DNA of 64,000 bases, from assembly GCA_921293015.1 (NCBI GenBank), contig OV121081.1:71689022-71753021 (forward strand), in the 5' to 3' direction. A model generated the notes under the pieces. That model did no database searches, was not told the DNA's origin, and saw only the letters and a list, made by a program, of their open reading frames with translations. The translations under genes were made by a program, and so were the position numbers. This stretch comes from Phorcus lineatus (taxonomy: Eukaryota > Mollusca > Gastropoda > Trochida > Trochidae). Shown piece by piece: positions 58,500-64,000 of this stretch (the stretch's first letter is position 1; each line of letters opens with the position of its first letter).

Positions 58500-59060
58500 T
58501 CAAGTTCTTCCCTGCCGGTTTCCTCCTATCATTGACTGACCATCACGTGACATCACGTTGTGTCGAACTCCTTTTACAGCTAGGTGTAGAGTATCTAACG
58601 TTAAATACTACCCACAAGGCGTTAAGAAGATACTGCTAATCCCGGGGTTTTCATTAATCAACTGATTTTCAAATACATTGACATGACTTTGCAATTCAAT
58701 GCGTTCGTAATTTTGCTAACTATCTGTTTAAAACGCATCTGATATCATTATCATTATCATTGTAACATAATTCAAAAGTTGAGTTATTCTGTAGTAATCT
58801 TCTAAAATATCTTTAAATATCACCGCCCATTCTGAAGCATAATTATTGAATAAACTGACTGAAACATTGATAAATAAAATGCATATTTATCCACAAGGAG
58901 GGAAAAATACACGGATTCTCCCCTGACGAATGCAAGAAAAAGGCAGTTACTTTGGCCAATTTGCCCGGCATATCTCCATCACACACTCATAAGAGAGAAA
59001 CTTGTATTACGGCCCTGCGTACGAAGTTTGGCTCTAGCGACAGTGAACAATACGAAACGA
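58500..59060. promoter_or_regulatory. Two high-complexity non-coding blocks (58500-58680, 58900-59060)
   Basis: The first holds an E-box in CATCACGTGACATCACG and TCATTAATCAACTG; the second holds GGCCAATTTGCCCGGC with a CCAAT box. Broken frames, no repeat. Candidate regulatory elements only. Confidence 0.3.
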
Positions 59061-59727
59061 AAATGAATCTGAATAATTGATCACCAAACTAAAATATGAT
59101 TATCAATATCCTTTTACAAATTTCAATGTTTAAATAGTTTGTATAAAACGATACACTTTTAATTTGGTTTTACATGAAATCAATATGAACGGTATGAAAT
59201 AGAAATAAATTCGCGCCTTAAAGCACAAGTTATAGTCTTTCAAAATGTCAGCAAATTGGCTTAAGAAATCATACTCTTACGAGTTATCTTTCTCCGAAAT
59301 AAACTAATTGCACATCAGTAAAAAGAACTAATTAACATTAAAGAAAATACTGAGTGTCTTTTTAACCATTTACCGTGCATGACGTCACTAAGAACTGTCC
59401 GACCATTTGTGAGTATTAGGTATGCTTATCCTTGTTTGATATTAAACATAATACTTTATGTTTGTAATTTTAAAAGTGTTTCAGGCAATTTATCATATAT
59501 CAGTGTATAATATATGTACACATACCCGTTTGTTAAGGGAAGACAATTAATTATGTGAAGTATTTTATCTTATTTTTCGTGTAGTATTTCACACTCTCCA
59601 GGCGTTCATTCTAGAGCAGAATCTTTAATTATTTTAAGGTAAGAAACTGAGATAACTCAAATTAAATGTCTAACAATCGAAAACTTACATAAGAAAGACA
59701 AGATTTTGTGGATAACAATTTCTTAAT
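59061..59727. other. Gene-free, one CRE octamer
   Basis: TGACGTCA at 59381-59388. No gene. Confidence 0.45.
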
Positions 59728-59956
59728 TGTGAAAATCACGACATTTCGGAGAAATGCTTATTTCCTTCATCAGGCGCATGGCATGTAGGAAATATGAAAC
59801 GGGGTTAACATTAAACAATTAAACAATCCTAACTATTGTTCATTGTTTACTTGTAATGGTATATATATATATATATATATATGTACCCCGTCTATATTAT
59901 CTACACCCAACTGATGAAAGATTAAGCATATAAACAGAAACGACGTGAATTTCACA
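59728..59956. mobile_element. 229-bp inverted element with outward hammerhead-like cores
   Basis: Termini TGTGAAAATCACG (59728-59740) and CGTGAATTTCACA (59944-59956) are inverted at 11 of 13 positions. Inside each end is a CTGATGA (minus strand 59773-59767, plus strand 59911-59917) followed outward by GAAA (59747-59744 and 59937-59940). On the minus side a GGAAAU/AUUUC stem lies between them, the hammerhead core layout. The middle holds a (TA)n tract. No ORF. Likely a non-autonomous element or two retroelement ends in inverted arrangement. Confidence 0.55.
59859..59882. repeat. (TA)n microsatellite
   Basis: About 12 TA units inside the inverted element. Confidence 0.92.
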
Positions 59957-61023
59957 TCTAAATGCCTTTCAAAGATTTAATCCAATACAGTGAGGGTTAT
60001 ATCTTCGGTTGATTAATTTGAAAATACCATTAGAAAAGTCCTTAGAAGGGTATGAATAAAGATCTGCTGGAAAGAATATATTATAATAAAATAATGTTTT
60101 ATATTTTATATTGACAAACTGTCAATAAATCATTGACTTTCTGGGTCTCTGGTCTCAGCTAGTTAATTTGTGAATATTGCAAGCAAGTCTTTATTTAGGG
60201 AATGAAATTTAGTAACTAGTAACTTTATTAGTTTTTCTGCTAAAGAAGTAGAGTTAAAGATATTGCATTGATTGTTTCTCACATAGAAGATTGGAATAGC
60301 TTTCAGTTTGAACTGTCCTGCTGGCTGTTTTAAAGTTTTTGCAAGCTTTTTAAATTTTCCTTGACAAAATAATACTTCAAGATATCAAACGATGTCATTA
60401 CGTTATGACTTTATCGCAATTGTGTTGTCTTCATATTTTCGTTGGTGTTCAGAAGCATGTCAGAACATTTATTGATATTACAAAACAATTTTTTTTAAAT
60501 TATTGCTTTAAAATTAGAAGATTGAAGATTGTTTTACATATGATACGTAAAGTTACATTATGTTTATGAATGTATTTCATTAAACATGATATAAAATCTT
60601 TTCCGTTAGAATGGTTTTGCTTCATTTTATCCTTTAATGTCTTTATCTACCAAAGCTTGAAACTAAAGAAATAATACAAAGTGACTCATTAATGATATTT
60701 TTGCAATCAATTTGTCTAGAGAAACCGTTAAAAATTCTCATGTTATTTGAGTATTTGACACTCCTCGTTTCTTTTGTAAAACGATAGGGCCCGCCGACCT
60801 GTATATCAATGACCCAAGGACAGTGTGAATAATTTTTTGTCTCTGATAAATTTCTCAAATAATGTAAGCGGCCAGCGCTTGGTAGCAGCAGGTCACACAT
60901 TTCTGCTCTCAAGAAAATGCTAAATGACTTAATACTGACATTGTGTGAGATGGAGGTTTTCTACATTGTTGATGATACCATCTAGTAACCATTAATGAAA
61001 TTTGGAGACTAAAATATCAGGAA
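59957..61023. other. 5' flank of the LINE ORF
   Basis: AT-rich to about 60900. The LINE 5' boundary is not recognisable; the frame stays open for some codons upstream of 61024, so the true start could lie slightly further left. Confidence 0.4.
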
Positions 61024-64000
61024 ATGAAGGAGTTATTTCAGTTTTTCCTCATATTCTGTGTATATTCATGTGTGAATTTACTCAGACACCAAGCCGTCAA
61101 TCAAGCCCTTCAATCAGGACATCAGCTGGGAACAATGAGAAAGAGTTTACAGCAACCAAGCTATACCAGAGAAGATCTTTTAGCTATAGGCAACTACCAA
61201 GACTTCACACTTAACCCCAATTGTGTAATTAGTCTAACTTACATAATTAAAACTGGACACCCTATACGCAGACGCTCTAAGCAGAGAGGCTGCAGAGGGG
61301 GTAGAAAGATAAGAACTGTCAATAACAACCCAATTTGCAGAAATGTTCACCGTGTGGAACATAAAAACCTGCATCTGCACACTGATTCTAAGAAGAAAAC
61401 CTGCGAAAACAATGTTGGATTTTGTTTACTAAACACAAGGTCTATTCGTAACAAAACTATGGAAATATGTGATTACATTATTGACAATAACATTGATATA
61501 CTTGTTGTAACCGAAACATGGTTAGGTGATAACGACAATGTATCTGTCAATGAAGCTACTCCTATTGGATACTCCACTTTACTCTGTAATCGCAAAGGTA
61601 AGGCAGGAGGTGGAATAGCTGTTATTCACAAATCAACCTTACATGTCGACAATGTTGTAATGGACCAGTCAGTTTGTACAAATTTGCAACATATGCGTGT
61701 CAGGTTCCTCGTGACTGGTATGCCACTCCAACTGGTATGTGTATACAGACCTCCAAAGGCAATCAAGGGTATATCAACAGACGGGATCATCAGCGAACTT
61801 TCAAATATTCTTGAAGTTGCTGTTAGTAGCAATGAAAATCTAATTATATGTGGAGACTTCAATATTCATGTCGATGATTTAAACAGTCCTTTAGTCTGTA
61901 AGTTTCTAGAACTGTTGTACAGTTTGGATCTTGAACAACATGTCAAATCAACAACTCACAAAGCGGGACATATTCTGGATCTTTTAATCACGAGAACCGC
62001 TAGCAACAATCTTATCTCCGATTTGAGAATTGTAGACTCTGGAATGTCAGATCACTACAGTGTTTTCTGTGACATAAATATGAGGAAGCCACAAGCAACC
62101 AGAACATCAGTGTCCTTTCGCAAAACAAGATCTGTGAACCTAGGTGATTTTGCTTCTGATGTTTCACAGGAGCTTACACAGCAAGATCTCGACACTCCTG
62201 ATGTAGTCTCTCCGCAGCTCTTGGACACTATCATTCAGAACTATAACAGTGCCTTTTTGACAGCATTGGACAAGCATGCTCCTATAAAAACATGTTTTAT
62301 CATCGAGAGAATACAGTCTCCATGGATGACTGATGATATATTCAATGCTAAGCATAAACGTCGACAGGCCGAAAAGCTTTGGAGAACAACGGGTTTGGAA
62401 GTTCACCGGCAATTATTTAAGCAGAGTAGAAATCATGTCAACATCCTTATTAGGAAGGCAAAGATAAATCATGTCAAGGACAGAGTTACGCAGTGCAGGA
62501 ATAACTCTAAAGAACTAATAGCCATTACGAAGCAACTGACAGAACGCAAGCTGGAGAATCATGAACACCAGTCACAAGAAGTTGCAGATAATTTTGCTAA
62601 ATTCTTTGTAAAAAAGGTGTGTGATATTCGAGATAGCATTGTATCAGTAAATGAACATAGTGACCCTTTTGAATATGATACCACATTTAATGGAACAGTC
62701 ATGTCATCTTTCACAAGTTGTTCAGTCGAAGAAATAGTCAAATTGGTCAGAAATTCACGAAATATAACATGTGTTCTTGACCCATCCCCGACATGGATGG
62801 TGAAAGGATGTCTTGAACAATGTGCACAGGCAATCTGGAGATTCATAGACATGTCGTTATCCAGTGGTTATGTCCCAAAAATCTTCAAACAAGCAGCAAT
62901 TACCCCAGTTCTGAAGAAACCGTCATTAGATAACACGATTCTGAAGAACTTTAGACCTGTGTCCAACCTTGCTTTCGTTTCCAAGATCCTTGAAAAGGTT
63001 GTTCTCTGCAGACTACAGGATCATATTCGGAAACATGGACTGTCAGAGGAGTTCCAATCCGCATACAAAACTGGTCACAGTACGGAGACAGCGCTGCTGA
63101 GAGTGCACAATGACATTTTCAGGGCAATGGATCAGCAGCAGGTATGTCTCCTTGTGATGCTGGATTTGACAGCGGCGTTCGACACTGTCGATCACACTGT
63201 TCTGCTGAATAGAATGAAGATGTCAATGGGACTTAATGGAGTCCCTTTGGCATGGTTACAATCTTATTTTTCTGACCGATCCATGGTTGTTAAGCTTGGG
63301 TCTCATTTCTCAAATAGTTCACCTTTGACCTGTGGTGTGCCCCAAGGGTCCGTCCTTGGGCCAGTTCTGTTCCTCAATTACATATCGCCCCTAGGAAATA
63401 TTTTCCGTAAACACAACTTAGACTTCCACGCATATGCTGATGACAATCAGATTTATATTCGTGCTCATCCGTCTTATGTTGACATGAGCCGGTTGAAGCT
63501 ACAACTTTGTATCAAAGATGTGCAGAAATGGATGAATGCTAACTTTTTAAAGTTCAACTCAGACAAGACAGAATTCATAATTTTTGGTAGTCGTCAACAA
63601 CTAACAAAGGCGTCCTTGGCACCAATTGTCATCAATGATTCTGTTATTGATCCAGCCGACCATGTGAAAAACCTTGGTGTGATCTTCGAAAGAACAATGT
63701 CCTCCGACAAGCAAGTACTTTCTGTGGCAAGAACTGCATCATGGCACTTGAGGAACATCGGGAAGATCCGGAGTTACCTTGATGAAGATACCACAAAGCT
63801 ATTGACACACTGCTATATCACTTCCCGTCTGGACTATTGCAATTCTCTGATCCATGGAACAACAGCAGTGCAACATCTTCAGAGAATACAAAACAATGCT
63901 GCTCGAGTCATCACAAGGAGCAAGAAGATTGCCCACATCACTCCAGTACTTAGAAGTTTACACTGGCTTCCCATCAAGCAGCGTATTCAATATAAAATTC
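61024..64000 (+). CDS. L2/CR1-type LINE ORF2: endonuclease and reverse transcriptase (runs off window)
   Basis: A 992-codon frame without a stop from the ATG at 61024 to the window edge. It encodes the target-primed replication enzyme of a non-LTR retrotransposon. Residues 127-350 are an apurinic endonuclease: LLNTRS with N137, TETW with E164, VYRPP, CGDFN with D278 and N280, and SDH with D343 and H344, so the catalytic set is complete. The RT spans about residues 600-900: LDLTAAFDTVD with D720, GVPQGSVLGP at 771-780 and YADD at 804-807, all catalytic Asp present. SRLDYCNSLIHG and HITPVLRSLHWLP follow, typical of the L2 branch of the CR1 group. The N-terminus has a basic RRRSKQRGCRGGRKIR stretch, also common in L2. 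The C-terminus and 3' end lie outside. The start codon is the least certain part. Confidence 0.93.
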   Translation, partial: MKELFQFFLIFCVYSCVNLLRHQAVNQALQSGHQLGTMRKSLQQPSYTREDLLAIGNYQDFTLNPNCVISLTYIIKTGHPIRRRSKQRGCRGGRKIRTVNNNPICRNVHRVEHKNLHLHTDSKKKTCENNVGFCLLNTRSIRNKTMEICDYIIDNNIDILVVTETWLGDNDNVSVNEATPIGYSTLLCNRKGKAGGGIAVIHKSTLHVDNVVMDQSVCTNLQHMRVRFLVTGMPLQLVCVYRPPKAIKGISTDGIISELSNILEVAVSSNENLIICGDFNIHVDDLNSPLVCKFLELLYSLDLEQHVKSTTHKAGHILDLLITRTASNNLISDLRIVDSGMSDHYSVFCDINMRKPQATRTSVSFRKTRSVNLGDFASDVSQELTQQDLDTPDVVSPQLLDTIIQNYNSAFLTALDKHAPIKTCFIIERIQSPWMTDDIFNAKHKRRQAEKLWRTTGLEVHRQLFKQSRNHVNILIRKAKINHVKDRVTQCRNNSKELIAITKQLTERKLENHEHQSQEVADNFAKFFVKKVCDIRDSIVSVNEHSDPFEYDTTFNGTVMSSFTSCSVEEIVKLVRNSRNITCVLDPSPTWMVKGCLEQCAQAIWRFIDMSLSSGYVPKIFKQAAITPVLKKPSLDNTILKNFRPVSNLAFVSKILEKVVLCRLQDHIRKHGLSEEFQSAYKTGHSTETALLRVHNDIFRAMDQQQVCLLVMLDLTAAFDTVDHTVLLNRMKMSMGLNGVPLAWLQSYFSDRSMVVKLGSHFSNSSPLTCGVPQGSVLGPVLFLNYISPLGNIFRKHNLDFHAYADDNQIYIRAHPSYVDMSRLKLQLCIKDVQKWMNANFLKFNSDKTEFIIFGSRQQLTKASLAPIVINDSVIDPADHVKNLGVIFERTMSSDKQVLSVARTASWHLRNIGKIRSYLDEDTTKLLTHCYITSRLDYCNSLIHGTTAVQHLQRIQNNAARVITRSKKIAHITPVLRSLHWLPIKQRIQYKI

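Noticed and set aside
61626-62852. Minus-strand frames of 78, 82 and 97 codons
   Set aside because: They are antisense shadows of the LINE ORF, which has clear catalytic motifs on the plus strand.

Overview
This is animal nuclear DNA: AT-rich, intron-bearing, with sparse short exons, several minisatellites and interspersed retroelements. The SINE copies carry a 3' end of the GGCGTTAAAC...(ACTC)n type (clearest at 15950-16013), which I associate with gastropod molluscs, especially abalone-like vetigastropods. The gene content (SLC6 transporter, cadherin, PAN-domain secreted protein, L2-like LINE) fits a mollusc. The species call is an inference.

Layout. 1-2.2 kb: two consecutive minus-strand exons of an SLC6 Na+/Cl- coupled transporter (TM1, then TM2); a 20-bp minisatellite sits just upstream of the TM1 splice acceptor. 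2.2-11.6 kb: non-coding DNA with a foldback repeat and diverged tRNA-derived SINEs. 11.6-11.96 kb: a small coding first exon on the minus strand with a CpG-richer promoter-like flank. 12-27 kb: repeat relics, including a hammerhead-like motif, a 21-bp minisatellite, two dead LINE 3' ends and a 73-bp tandem duplication. 27.1-27.4 kb: first exon of a secreted PAN/Apple-like protein on the minus strand. 28-30 kb: two tandem arrays.

31-40 kb holds the best-resolved gene: a minus-strand cell-surface cadherin. Seven phase-compatible exons encode a Methyltransf_FA (farnesoic acid O-methyltransferase-like) domain, five cadherin repeats, a Thr/Gln-rich stalk, one membrane helix and a short tail. A possible signal-peptide exon lies at 40.1-40.3 kb. 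A possible extra exon, open in two frames, lies at 30.9-31.1 kb.

41.2-41.8 kb is a long trinucleotide tract. 42-59 kb has no protein gene that I can recognise. It contains a MITE, one SINE, a 22-bp minisatellite and several blocks of higher complexity with homeodomain-type and CRE motifs, which look like candidate regulatory elements in a gene desert. 59.7-59.96 kb is an inverted element with hammerhead-like cores. 61.0-64.0 kb (window end) is an uninterrupted L2/CR1-type LINE ORF with endonuclease and reverse transcriptase.

The genes do not form a pathway; they are independent eukaryotic loci. All exon boundaries come from reading GT/AG sites, phase and domain continuity by eye; no transcript or database evidence was available.
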